Made by a program: the position numbers and the translations under genes
Notes under the pieces: model-generated
Seen by the model: the letters and a program-made list of their open reading frames with translations, nothing else
Told to the model about the DNA's origin: nothing
The model's database searches: none
Source: Pristionchus mayeri
Taxonomy: Eukaryota; Nematoda; Chromadorea; Rhabditida; Neodiplogasteridae
Reading direction: 5' to 3'
Assembly: GCA_036245805.1 (NCBI GenBank)
Contig: BTRK01000003.1
Span: 27,228,685 to 27,292,684 of the forward strand
Length of the DNA stretch: 64,000 bases
Shown here: in pieces, positions 36,787-47,586 of the stretch
Layout: each line of letters starts with the position of its first letter
How positions within the stretch are numbered: position 1 is the stretch's first letter

Positions 36787-38043
36787 CTAACTCCAGAATA
36801 TCCTTCGATATTCACTCGAACAGGCGAAGCAAACGTAGAATGTAGAGGAGTAGACGGTGAGTGCAGAGAAAACCTAAATCGTCTGATGCACTCCTAAGGA
36901 TATTTGTATACCAAAATTTACCATGTAAGCTTGTGCCCGTTCGATCACTTCTCTTGAATCGACAAAGAAACTGAGTCCGTTAATGATGAACATTAATATC
37001 AATCTAAAGTATCGTAGTTTTCAATAATTGTTGCAGCTACAACTCGCCTCGCGATAATGAAAACAAGAATTAGAACTGAGAGGCTGTTCATTGCTTTCCG
37101 TTCAAGATCACTGTGCCCAGGACGAAGTCTATCGGTCTGAAATAATCTGTGAAAATCATGATGAGTCTATGATGAATTTTCGCCCGCTTTAAAACAAATT
37201 AAAATACTGAATAAAAACTCACTGATTTTTTACACTTGAAATAGATTGTAGCGAACGATGCGATGTAACAAACTACTGTGATAGCGTTAAAGACAAGCCC
37301 GATGAAGTACCTGAAAATATTTTAATATGTAATAATAGTTAAATATACCGCAAAGATAACGATCGACTAACCATACTCTCGTAACGTTATCTGGAAGACT
37401 AGAAGGAGGCTGACACAAAGCGATCTCGGCATAATCCATGTATATAATGCTGAAAGTAACAGAAATGTGGATTTCCTATAAGATTTAGAGATATCAACCC
37501 CATGGAGACGATGGTTAAGCCGAAGATAACCGAGGGAAGGATGAGTATCCCCAGATAGATCCTCTTGCGCACTGTTCGATGTCTGAATGAACTTTGCATC
37601 CAAAAGTCTTTCTAAGACACACCTAAAGGGAAAAGCGATGGAGATGAGCATATCAGTCGATATCGCAGCCATTATTCCCATCTGGACACAGTTGGTGAAG
37701 ATGTAGAGAGAGAGGAGACGGAAACACGTATGACTGACAAAGTGACAGTGCTCAACAAGATAGCCTCGATACCGTAAGATAATCACAGCAGAGATATCAT
37801 AGATGAGTGCTGCCAATTCGAAGATGAGACATATCGAGTGAGCTGTCACGAGAATCATCAGCAGAATCCCTCAACTTGAATATTCAATTGTTGAAACTTC
37901 ATTTTATTTTTACCATATTTCGTTCTGAGTGATTTCAATCGGTAATGGGCGTAGATCACATTGAGATTTCCAAAAAGGCCGAATACACTAAAGACGATGA
38001 CTTCAATAGAGATGATGTATCGGTCCATTACTGTGATCGACAT
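36787..38043 (-). CDS. Srsx-type chemosensory GPCR, copy B, with premature stop
   Basis: Nine exons (37914-38043, 37773-37869, 37623-37733, 37499-37582, 37372-37449, 37223-37310, 37048-37136, 36922-37003, 36787-36873) give 281 residues. The exon lengths match copy A almost exactly. TM3 ends AAISTDMLISIAFPFR; the loop has ALCQPPSSLPD; TM7 has TVYSSTFYVCFACSSEYRR. The frame ends at FWS-stop, where copies A and C have FWSQ, so a CAG-to-TAG change removes the cytoplasmic tail. The intron at 37004-37047 lies downstream of a GT site, while the one after exon 7 (donor at 37047) uses AG|GCGAGT, a GC donor. All seven helices remain, so the product might still fold, or the gene may be an early pseudogene. 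Confidence 0.85.
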
Positions 38044-38536
38044 CTTTCAGTTCAACTCCTCCAATCATGATAATTCATCTGCAAATTTGAGAGTGAAAAC
38101 TGAAATGGAGTAGGAATGAGCGACGAGTGTCGATGTTACTCAGTTCTCAACTTCTGATTGCTTCGAGGAATGACTAAACGAATCTATTGTATTAATGAAT
38201 GCATCGAAATACGGAGATGTGCATTGAAAGGTGACACTTCTCTGATGCGTACAATTTTTTTATTTGCAACGTAGAATCATATCAGAGCTCGGTGATACTG
38301 GTCATTGGCATTTTATAAACTATCAAAAAATATTGAACCCAAGCATTGCACTATTCACTACTAAAAATCGAAAATCAGATGCTGGCGTTGATTGTCCATT
38401 GTTCAACTCCGACCATTGTCCGCTTTCTATTTAACATTCGGGATTGATGAGAAGTAGGTCCATTCCTGAAGGTCCCAATTGAATAAAAATATGGAAATAT
38501 TGTTATTTTAAACGAGATGATAAAATGTCGAAAAAC

Positions 38537-40131
38537 TCATTTTATATCATCCGAAGCCGCGAAACGCTTGTCATTGAGTTTCACTCCTGGTGTGATAGAT
38601 TTTCCGTGAAATTAGGGTTTTTATATGAATACTTACCGAAACTTTCAAATATTTTCACCATCTGACTCCAAAATATTCTTCGATATTCACAAGAACGAAC
38701 GAAACAAACGTAGAATGTAGAAGAATAACATGCCATCGCTGGGAAAATCTGCAGTATTTTTATTATTTCATGCTTTAAATTTTCGACTTCTTCAGTTTTT
38801 TCCCGAGTACCATAAACGCTTGCGCTCTTTCAATAAGTTCCTTCGAATAACCAGCGTAATTGAAAAAGATAAAATTTGCAAGAAAAGTTGACACGAACCT
38901 GCAAGTGAGCCTTGCCAATACATACAGGGTTGAAAACTTACTGTGAATACAAGAAAAATATAATAATTACTGGGAAACTTTTCATTGCTTTCCTTTCAAT
39001 TTCAACATTCTCGATCTGAACTGTGCATTGAGGCACACATGAGAGATAGAGAGCATACGCTACGGAAACCATTTTTAAATAATGACTCACGTAAGGATTT
39101 TTGTACTTGCAGTGGATTACAGTGAAACCAACGAGATAAGAAACAATTGTTATCACGTTGAAAATGAGCGCAATGAAGTACCTCCAAGTGTTAGAAATTT
39201 GGCTTGTACGCTATATGGACAATGCAAATAGATATATACGTCATTAGTTTCTAATTTAATTTTCCCTGAAATATCTGACGGGAATGAATATCTGACCATG
39301 TCTTTGAATAATAGACATTTTCGAGATCTGTGTGATAGGAAACAGATGACGTACCATATTCTTCTCACTTCGAAGGGAAGACTGAGAGGAGGGTGGCATA
39401 ATGGAATCTCCGATGAATCCATGAAGATTACACTGGAACATATGGAAAGTCCATTAAACATGACAGAGATTGAAAATATTAATGCCAGCAAAAAAAAAGA
39501 AAGACATATTCGTGTCAAATAATAATCGGACCCCGATATGAGGACTGAGATTCCATAAATGAGGGCAGGAGTGCACGTCATCATCAGATACGCTTTCGTA
39601 GACAATGAACGATGACTGCAAGTCATTGTCACTTTCGTTCGAATAGTAAGCATATTTCATGGCATAAGTGAGTGATCACACGTTTCTAATCAGAACGACC
39701 TCACCGACGAGGCATTGCGATAGAGAAGAGCATGCCAGTGGATATCACAGCCATCAGAGCTATCTGCATGCAGTAAGAGAAGATGTAGGGAGAGATGATG
39801 ATGAAACACGTCTTGCTAAAGTGACTTAATATGTGATCGGCATTGATAAATATAGCAAGATACCGTATTATTGGAAGACCAGATACTCCATATCCCACTC
39901 CCACGAGTTCGTAGAGTAGGCAAGTTGTCTGTGACGCAACTAACATTGTGAGAAGAATCCCTTAAATTAATTTCAAATTAAAAAATAATCCTTAATCTTA
40001 CCGTATTTTGATCTTAGTGCCTTTAATCGATAATGTGCGTAGATAACATTTAGGTTCCCGAAGAGACCGATAAAATTGAAAAGAACTAGCCCAGTCCAGA
40101 TGATGCAATGATCCCTCTCGGAGATGGACAT
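38537..40131 (-). CDS. Srsx-type chemosensory GPCR, copy C
   Basis: Ten exons (40002-40131, 39864-39960, 39705-39815, 39532-39615, 39355-39432, 39091-39181, 38942-39015, 38811-38898, 38637-38748, 38537-38586) close to 305 codons. TM1 has FIGLFGNLNVIYAHYRLK, TM2 LLTMLVASQTTCLLYEL, TM7 ACYSSTFYVCFVRSCEYRR and FWSQMV, and the tail VKLNDKRF. Compared with copies A and B, TM3 reads AVISTGMLFSIAMPRR, with Gly replacing the Asp of STD(M/V)LIS. Exon 7 is five codons shorter at its start and exon 8 two codons longer. Otherwise the gene is intact. Confidence 0.88.
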
Positions 40132-40683
40132 TCTTCAAAGATATTTAGGCAAAAACATGCTAGAAACTTAAATTGATAAGTCGAGATGGGTACTCTTTGT
40201 GTAAAGTAAAGTTAAAATTCTGAAATATTGAAGAGATTGAATGCGGTAGTCGCCTCAATGCCGACACAATTCCTTTTCACCCATCCATTCTCACTCCATC
40301 CCGTCTCGTCCAGAAAATATGAATGGAAAAGTTGTTGCCATGTCTTGTAATCTCTAATTCCTACTGAGAGGGTATTACAGTCAGCAGAGAGCTGATACAG
40401 CTGTTTGTTCCAATTCGCCATTGTACGCATACGATAAATATTTACCACTATGCTTAGTCCGCTTTGTCTCAACAAAAATGATATAAATTTTTTCACTTGG
40501 GGTTCCTGCAATCTTACAAGATAACAATCCGTGATAAGATCTGAAATAATACAGTTATATAATTTATGGACCACAAGTGAGACAGGTACAGTCTCTTGAA
40601 AATAACAGCAGATAGCAGAGATACAGTCTCTTGATAGTAAACAACTGTATCTCCTCCATTCACTCTTCGTTCTCTTCTATGTG
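40132..40683. other. spacer between Srsx copy C and the membrane-protein gene
   Basis: The region separates two divergently transcribed genes. A minus-strand frame of about 120 codons (40212-40574) exists, but it lacks a recognisable family and convincing splice context; I leave it unassigned. Confidence 0.4.
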
Positions 40684-43238
40684 ATGGGCGGTTCTCTCTC
40701 CCCATTGTTCATCATCTTCCTTCTCTCTCCTCACTCTCACTCTTCTGCTGCGATTATCGACTCTTCTTGTCCACAAGATGAGGTACGAGTGATGACGATT
40801 TTGATGCTTATCCGGGAGAACCCATCAGGCTGCCAACTAGGAAATTCCGCTTAATACCACTAGAAAAACTTGAGACAAGTGCGGATGAATGTAGATTTCC
40901 TAGTAAAAAAAATTTCACCGCAGCCTGCATGGATCCAATCGGGAAAGATAGATAAGTCGAATGCATCAGGCATGTTTGGTCTTCCGGTTGAACAACAATG
41001 ATGAATATGAAGTGTTCCTGGGCTCTTACATCGATATATTCGCTAATAAACGTACAGAATTCCTACGATTTTCAATAGGGTAAGTATTAAAAGTTTGGAA
41101 AAAATATTCTTATCAATTCCAGGCCAATTAACCGAGACGATTGCGAATTTACTTTAGCAACTAACGTCAAAAATGTTTCTGAAAGGATTGAGATCAAACG
41201 CGTAATCGAGTTTCACATTTTGCAGAAAGGGTCCAAAGTTCTGATTACACGCAGAAAAGGTGACAATCATGTTTAGCAATGGTTTATCTATCCGCTTAAA
41301 GAAAGACCACGCGATAAGAAAGAGAGAAAGTTTGGAGAGGTTACCCTAGCAGAGAATGGATTTTCAGTAAAATATAAATTAAACGACGAGCAGGTGATTC
41401 ATTTAAAATATGTTTAGAAGAAAATATTTTTTGTGCTTTTAAAAAACTGCTCGCAGAATTTGATCAGCACAATTCTATCGAAAGCGAAAATGTTCACCAT
41501 TGTCAACAGAAAATCAATGATGGTGAAAGATTTGGAAGTGCAGATTATGCAAATATTTTCGGACCAACTACAGAAATTAAGGAGTTTGTTCTCAGCCAAA
41601 TTTGCAATTTTAAAATTTAATTTAGAAGGATGTAAGGTCTCAATGGTGAAAGATGTCTGCAAGGACAAAAGTTGCAATCGGGTATTTGGAATTTGGCAGA
41701 ATATTAATTGTAAGGAATAATTTCAGGCGGTGGCTACACTGGAAGGAGTGATTTGCAGTGAACCCAATTCGCAATTACAGTACGAACGTCTACTCTTCTT
41801 ATTTTAAAGGTGATCACATTTCAGAATTCTCTGGAATGGCGCACTGATGAATATTGAATGGGTAACTTGTTATTCGGGTGCAGAATGGAGGTTCAAGAAG
41901 AGTGGACAACTTGGGTCTACAGTGATAAATGGAGCACCGTAAGTTCTCTTGTCTGTTTTGTGCTTCCTGTTCAAATTAACTAGAAGCATAGCGAGCAACA
42001 TATTTCAAGAACCTTTTCTGTTTGACAGTTTATTCTGTAAATAATACATTTTATAGCGTGGTAAAGTGTGTGACTGTCGTTGAAAAGACAACAACTTCTG
42101 TATCTGCGACAACCACCGAAACTCGCAGAGAAACCACCACGAAGATTGAGCCAACCACAGTGCTGATTAGTGAAACCACTGATGGGACCTCGCAAACTAC
42201 GGAGTGGATTAAATTGACGACGATTGGTGAGCATTCGAGTTCGCATCATCCCATGAGTGAAATAGCAGGGACTGAGGGAGAATCGGAGACTTGCAAGAAG
42301 GAGGAATTGAATTGCCCCGGGGATGGATGCAATGTGAGAAAGAAATGGTTCTTAGCTTGCAATTGTGGAATTCAGATGAACATCGGGATTGAGACAGTGA
42401 ATTGTTCATCGAAGCTGTGGTCTCTCTCCCCCTCCGTCGTTCTCCTTAATCGAATCGATATCAGGGTGGACACTGGGAATGCCTTCCTCCATCGATGGAT
42501 TTCCATTGATCGAGTCGATTGTCTCGAGGGGAAATGGCAGTGGAAAGATGACAGTGGCACGGAGTGGCATCCGATTCACAAGAGGTATGCATTGGACTCA
42601 TCATTTTCTTCATAACGTAACATATTTTTCCTTGCAGGACGGTTAGCTGCTCATCAGTCGCTCTGGGTCAGTTGTTCTTTGATCTCTACCCGAATATCTA
42701 TCGTAATTCAGCCCAGACGACGCCGCTCTTCTGGGGTACTGTAGGAGGATCGATCGGCCTCATTGTCATCTTTCTCGCCGTGGTTAGATACTTTCGTAAA
42801 ATAAATGACATTTTTAACTTGAGGGAATCCTTTGCTTCATCCGTCGTCGACGATCGAAACTTCCAGAGACAGCGATGAGTTCAACTGTTAAAGGTGAGAA
42901 TTCACTACGTATCGAAGAATAATTATTGTTGTTGAACACTAGGAGAGATCACAGCCTTCGGAGTGACCGTCGATTCATCCAAAGCAGACGAAAAGACGTG
43001 GAATTGGCCTGAAGAAGCTCCCTCCACTAAGAATACCAAGGAATCCGAGAACAAGAACGAAGGTCGGTAAATCGATAAGAGATACTTTCGAACAAACCGC
43101 TATTCGAAAATAAAAATGGAATATGAGTCGTTTGGTAGTAAGTTAACTTGTTTAGCTCCTCAACGCGATACTCAATTCGTCGAAGTGACTTCTCCCACTG
43201 TGAGTGTCGTGGAGAAGACGAAGGATGCGTCGTGGTAA
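40684..43238 (+). CDS. unrecognised type I membrane protein with Thr-rich stalk
   Basis: Eleven exons (40684-40782, 40970-41079, 41123-41201, 41277-41393, 41727-41779, 41825-41938, 42057-42584, 42638-42782, 42824-42893, 42943-43062, 43156-43238) close to 506 codons. Parts in order: signal peptide (LSPLFIIFLLSPHSHSSA); an extracellular region with paired Cys (DDCEF, GVICSEP, WVTCYSGAEW); a Thr/Ser-rich stalk (KTTTSVSATTTETRRETTTK), probably O-glycosylated; a second Cys-rich domain (CKKEELNCPGDGC, FLACNCG, VDCLEGKWQW); one membrane helix (FWGTVGGSIGLIVIFLAVGI); a stop-transfer cluster CFIRRRRSK; and an acidic cytosolic tail ending KTKDASW. I do not recognise the family. The layout suggests a cell-surface adhesion or receptor protein. 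The 41 nt intron at 42783-42823 is needed to reach the RRRR tail; reading through it gives an alternative tail stopping at 42878. Confidence 0.75.
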
Positions 43239-43541
43239 GACAGGAGTGGAATGGAAGGGAGAGGAAAGGAGATTCAGTTGATGAAGTCACGAAGCACTTC
43301 TACACTGAAATCACGTTCAGATGTCACACTTTTGTCTCGATTTGCAATCGAAAATAAACCGAATTTTATTAAATGGAGTTTTTCAAAGTTAACTGAAATT
43401 GGAATTGAAAATGAATAAAAAAATTACTGAAAATGGAAAAAAACATTTATTTTTAACTAATCTGAAAAATATCCAACAAAAGTAGCAATACATTTCCTCT
43501 CTAGATTTGCCTAAATGTATTGTTTCGAAATGTTTATGATT

Positions 43542-45838
43542 TCAACAGAGTCGAAGCCCATTTACGAAGATTTCGTGTCGAAGGCTTCCATCATATTTTC
43601 CATCCGGGCAGATTCCAGTCATCCTGAGTAGAAGTTCCTTTAATAACGAAGAAACAATTACTATAATAAAGAAGTTACTTGCAAATTTCTGCTACAGCAG
43701 CCCTCATCATGACGTAGATGTGCTCGTTGAAGGAGGGATGACGTCCTGCGACGATTCCAAATAAGGAGTGTCGTCCATCGATTGATCGTTTGCGTACGAC
43801 TGGACTGCCACTGTCTCCCTGAAAAAACCACAATGAAGCCGATCCCAGTATCACGCTACTTACAGTAAGATCTTCTTTTCAGAGTCGTCTTTTGTTAACT
43901 AAAAGATAAAGATGTTTACCGGGCCGACCCATCCGGGATTTGGTGAGCTCCACAGCATGAAACGGTCCATTCCACGTAGTTCCCTTAAATTTCGACATGG
44001 TAAGGCCTAGACTGAACGGATTATTTCGCTTGATTACGCACGGTTCTTTTTCTCGTTCGACTGCAGAACAATTGCATTGGAAGTATTGAAACTGCCCCAT
44101 TTGCTTTGTAAGTCCTACAATTGATATAAGTTTTGGTAAATATACTTGAAATGAATTAGTCTCATGAGAAGATTCACTTAATCTTAACTAAGGGCATTAA
44201 GTGAATTTCACTTCAATATCCTGGTCGTTATAAATATGATTTATTCAAATAATATATCACCTCCGGCTCCAAATACCCAGACATTGTCGTCAAACAATTC
44301 CTTTTCATACGTTTTCAAATCAGAAATACAGAGGATTTGGTTCATAGGAGTGGGTGGAACTTCCTGCGAAAACATAACGAAAATCATTTTGTTCGATAAT
44401 ATATATTTATTTCGATACTCGCCGTTCGAAGTACCGTGTATCTACATTGTTTGATAAATTATCGGTATACACTATATTGCGTACCATAGCTTTCGAGAAT
44501 GTGTCCTGAATAATCAGACACATACATTTTATCCTCTTTTCCTTTTTTTAAAATTTCTCTGAAAAATTTTTTATCGCATGATAGCACGAACCATCTTTTG
44601 TATATTACTTCCACCGTAGAAGACGACATAATCGCTGGCTCCACATCGTGGATCGTCGAGACAATGCCGAGCCGTGGCAACATGACGACGGGAAATTAAC
44701 GACCCTCCACATTTAGGTATTACTCTGTAGCGACCAATTTTAGAATTTTCTCATTTGCGAATTTGCTCTAGAACATCTCGAGCAGTATTGAATTAAAAAC
44801 CAATATTTGTGGTTCATGCAATGATCATGTGTGGATACATAACTACTTGATAAATATTAGAAATGTTTACTCTGTTTTATAGAGATAGATCCGATATCGA
44901 AGTGCAATCATGTTCTTTTTCTCGTTCGACTGCAGAACAATTGCATTGGAAGTATTGAAACTGCCCCATTTGCTTTGTAAGTCCTACAATTGATATAAGT
45001 TTTGGTAAATATACTTGAAATGAATTAGTCTCATGAGAAGATTCACTTAATCTTAACTAAGGGCATTAAGTGAATTTCACTTCAATATCCTGGTCGTTAT
45101 AAATATGATTTATTCAAATAATATATCACCTCCGGCTCCAAATACCCAGACATTGTCGTCAAACAATTCCTTTTCATACGTTTTCAAATCAGAAATACAG
45201 AGGATTTGGTTCATAGGAGTGGGTGGAACTTCCTGCGAAAACATAACGAAAATCATTTTGTTCGATAATATATATTTATTTCGATACTCGCCGTTCGAAG
45301 TACCGTGTATCTACATTGTTTGATAAATTATCGGTATACACTATATTGCGTACCATAGCTTTCGAGAATGTGTCCTGAATAATCAGACACATACATTTTA
45401 TCCTCTTTTCCTTTTTTTAAAATTTCTATGAAAAATTTTTTATCGCATGATAGCACGAACCATCTTTTGTATATTACTTCCACCGTAGAAGACGACATAA
45501 TCGCTGGCTCCACATCGTGGATCGTCGAGACAATGCCGAGCCGTGGCAACATGACGACGGGAAATTAACGACCCTCCACATTTAGGTATTACTCTGTAGC
45601 GACCAATTTTAGAATTTTCTCATTTGCGAATTTGCTCTAGAACATCTCGAGCAGTATTGAATTAAAAACCAATATTTGTGGTTCATGCAATGATCATGTG
45701 TGGATACATAACTACTTGATAAATATTAGAAATGTTTACTCTGTTTTATAGAGATAGATCCGATATCGAAGTGCAATCATGATCATCCAAGGAAATTCGA
45801 TTATATTGAAGTCAATGCCTCCACTGTCGATTCGATTT
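43542..45838 (-). CDS. trypsin-fold serine protease (S1), disrupted by an internal tandem duplication
   Basis: The mature N-terminus is in exon 45740-45838 (RIDSGGIDFNIIEFPWMI). The catalytic His is in exon 45461-45593 (LISRRHVATARHC). A later exon carries GDTRYFERR, the probable Asp position, and another has NDNVWVFGAG (DDNVWVFGAG near 44270). The catalytic Ser is in the exon ending at 43818 (GDSGSPVV), followed by TGICPDGKYD near the C-terminus. All three catalytic motifs are therefore present. The nematode-specific C-terminal motif is shared with the two neighbouring paralogues. The block 44043-44911 is repeated at 44912-45780, so the His-to-pre-Ser exons occur twice. At the duplication join, the fused frame runs into a stop within about 10 codons, so the gene may be broken unless splicing skips one copy. 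The last exon junction near 43637 is unresolved. Confidence 0.7.
44043..45780. repeat. 869 bp direct tandem duplication (two units)
   Basis: Unit 1 is 44043-44911 and unit 2 is 44912-45780. I found a single difference by eye (C at about 44559 versus A at about 45428), which lies at a likely splice acceptor. The join has only about one base of shared sequence. The unit runs from within the protease N-terminal exon to within a downstream exon. Such near-identity means very recent duplication or an assembly artefact. Confidence 0.93.
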
Positions 45839-45962
45839 CTTAACAAGCATATTAGCACACCCACCTTAAATTGAACAAAGGCTTTACAGAGAGGATAGAT
45901 GCGCCCGTACTACGATTTTGTGAAGATATTATTACACATATTCTAATTGAGGAGAAGGATGA

Positions 45963-47496
45963 TCACCAGATACCGACTGTTTTATTCGAGCAATCCTTGA
46001 AAGATCGTTCAAACATCGCCGGAATTTTTCCGCACTCCTGTTGAAGAAGTTCGTTCTCGTCTTTAGTCAGCCTTTTGAGATTATTTGTATTTTTTAGTAT
46101 TGCATCAACAATCAGATTCATTTCCTCAACAAGAAGGATAATGAATTCACAAACAATCATGCAATTCACCTTGGTCATCGCTTTCCACGATAAATTAGTT
46201 GTATTGATCGTTTTCCAATTAGTCATCTCGTCAGCAATTAGCGACAACGGAACTGACAAATCTTAGAATCGAAGTTTTAAAATATATTTAGATGCGTAAA
46301 TGCACACCGTGCAAGTCATAGAGCAGGAAGAGATTCGTTTCGAACTTCTCTCCATCTTCGCACACTCCCGTGTGAATACAGATAAAGGTTGCAAAATAGG
46401 CAGGACGAAGCCCTATTGATTTGTTGGTACTGAGAGACTTGGTTAGAATTCCATGCAGAACCATCGGCTGCTCGCTATCCACAAAGATGGGAGACCCGAG
46501 GTGAATCTGCCATAAATCGAATGATTACTTCACGAACTATCCCAATTTGGTGACTAACCTCTTGTAGCGGGGACTTCAGTGTGATTGGGAATTCAAGACA
46601 GTCGCGAGATGTAGTCGCAGCCATATTTTCGCAAGCACTCGGCTGCATCATTTTGTGGTTTTCTTCCTTGATAATCTTCCGTAAGGTGACGGTCGTCTTC
46701 GGATCCTCTACAAGTAAATATTGCTCGCCTCCTCTCTGAATTCCTGACCTTTTTCCGTGGTTCTCACCAGCTTCATCTGAGTCTTAGGGAACTCTGCGCG
46801 TCGAGGTAAACATATGGGCCTGCAGGTTGTATGGAAATGTTGATATTTTGAAGTGAAAACCTGATATATGAGTCCTCTGGAATGGGCAATTCAAGTTGCA
46901 GTAGAGCAAAGTCATACGTAGTCTGAATGCGATAGTAGGTTAAATGGAGTATTTTTTATTTTTTTATTTTATAAATGAAATTTTGAGCACCTCATCGATT
47001 CCAGTGTGCGGAGTGGTCACTTTTGTCCACTCGCATCAATCTTTTTCCCACTAGGTTGGTGTCGTAATTGTACAGACGGAGAAAATCCTTTATTTTTACC
47101 ATCATGTACTGAATAGAAACTCCCCCCTACCTTATTGTATGGAAAGGAAGTGTCCTCGTTCTCTTCTTTATCGGTGAAGATCACGACGACAGTTGCTCGA
47201 TCGATGAGGATTCTGTAGGACATCTTGTCTTCATCTTCAATAGTACGATGTCCTTACCTTTGAAGGCACTGAGCGGTGGTGGCGACGTGTTGTTGACTAA
47301 TAAGCACTCCTGTACATTTTCTAAAAAAACAATCTACAGATACAGTATACTTCTGTTTTTATCTATTCACATGAAATAACAAACATATGACCTCTCAACT
47401 TGGTTGCATGGAGATTTTGCGCCCCAGTAGCAGTCCGAATGATCGGAGAGAATCGTGACCATGAACGAATACGCAACCTCAGGAGCGGTTCCAATA
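45963..47496 (-). CDS. catalytically dead trypsin-fold protein with C-terminal extension (5' exon not found)
   Basis: Exons 47392-47496, 47258-47320, 47131-47212, 46991-47029, 46861-46922, 46749-46819, 46559-46707, 46308-46506 and 45963-46261 close to 356 codons. The fold is traced by IGTAPEVAYSFMVTIL (mature start), VLISQQHVATTAQC, TTYDFALLQLELPIP, RPICLPRRAEF and IHLGSPIFV. The His of the ATAAHC motif is Gln (TTAQC). The GDSGSP motif reads IHLGSP, so the nucleophile is Leu. Only the Asp (YDFALL) survives, so this is a pseudoprotease. The last exon adds about 99 residues after the shared FICIHTGVC motif, with no similarity I recognise. The signal-peptide exon should lie upstream, where the foldback element now sits. 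Confidence 0.75.
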
Positions 47497-47586
47497 CTGT
47501 AAGAAATACATTTATTTTAATTAATGGTTCTATGGCCTTTGCCTAACCTTGCAATAAAAAACGCTACTAATTGAACGACGCTAAAT

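Noticed and set aside
40212..40574. Minus-strand 120-codon frame between Srsx copy C and the membrane-protein gene
   Set aside because: Somewhat protein-like (DYKTWQQLFHSYFL) but with no supported splice sites, start or homologue; left unassigned.
41433..41720. Plus-strand 95-codon frame
   Set aside because: It lies inside the intron 41394-41726 of the membrane-protein gene, whose flanking exons join in phase without it.
42672..42878. Membrane-protein tail read straight through to the stop at 42878 as the main form
   Set aside because: The spliced frame gives a proper stop-transfer RRRR cluster directly after the helix and joins three more phase-consistent exons; the read-through is kept only as a possible isoform.
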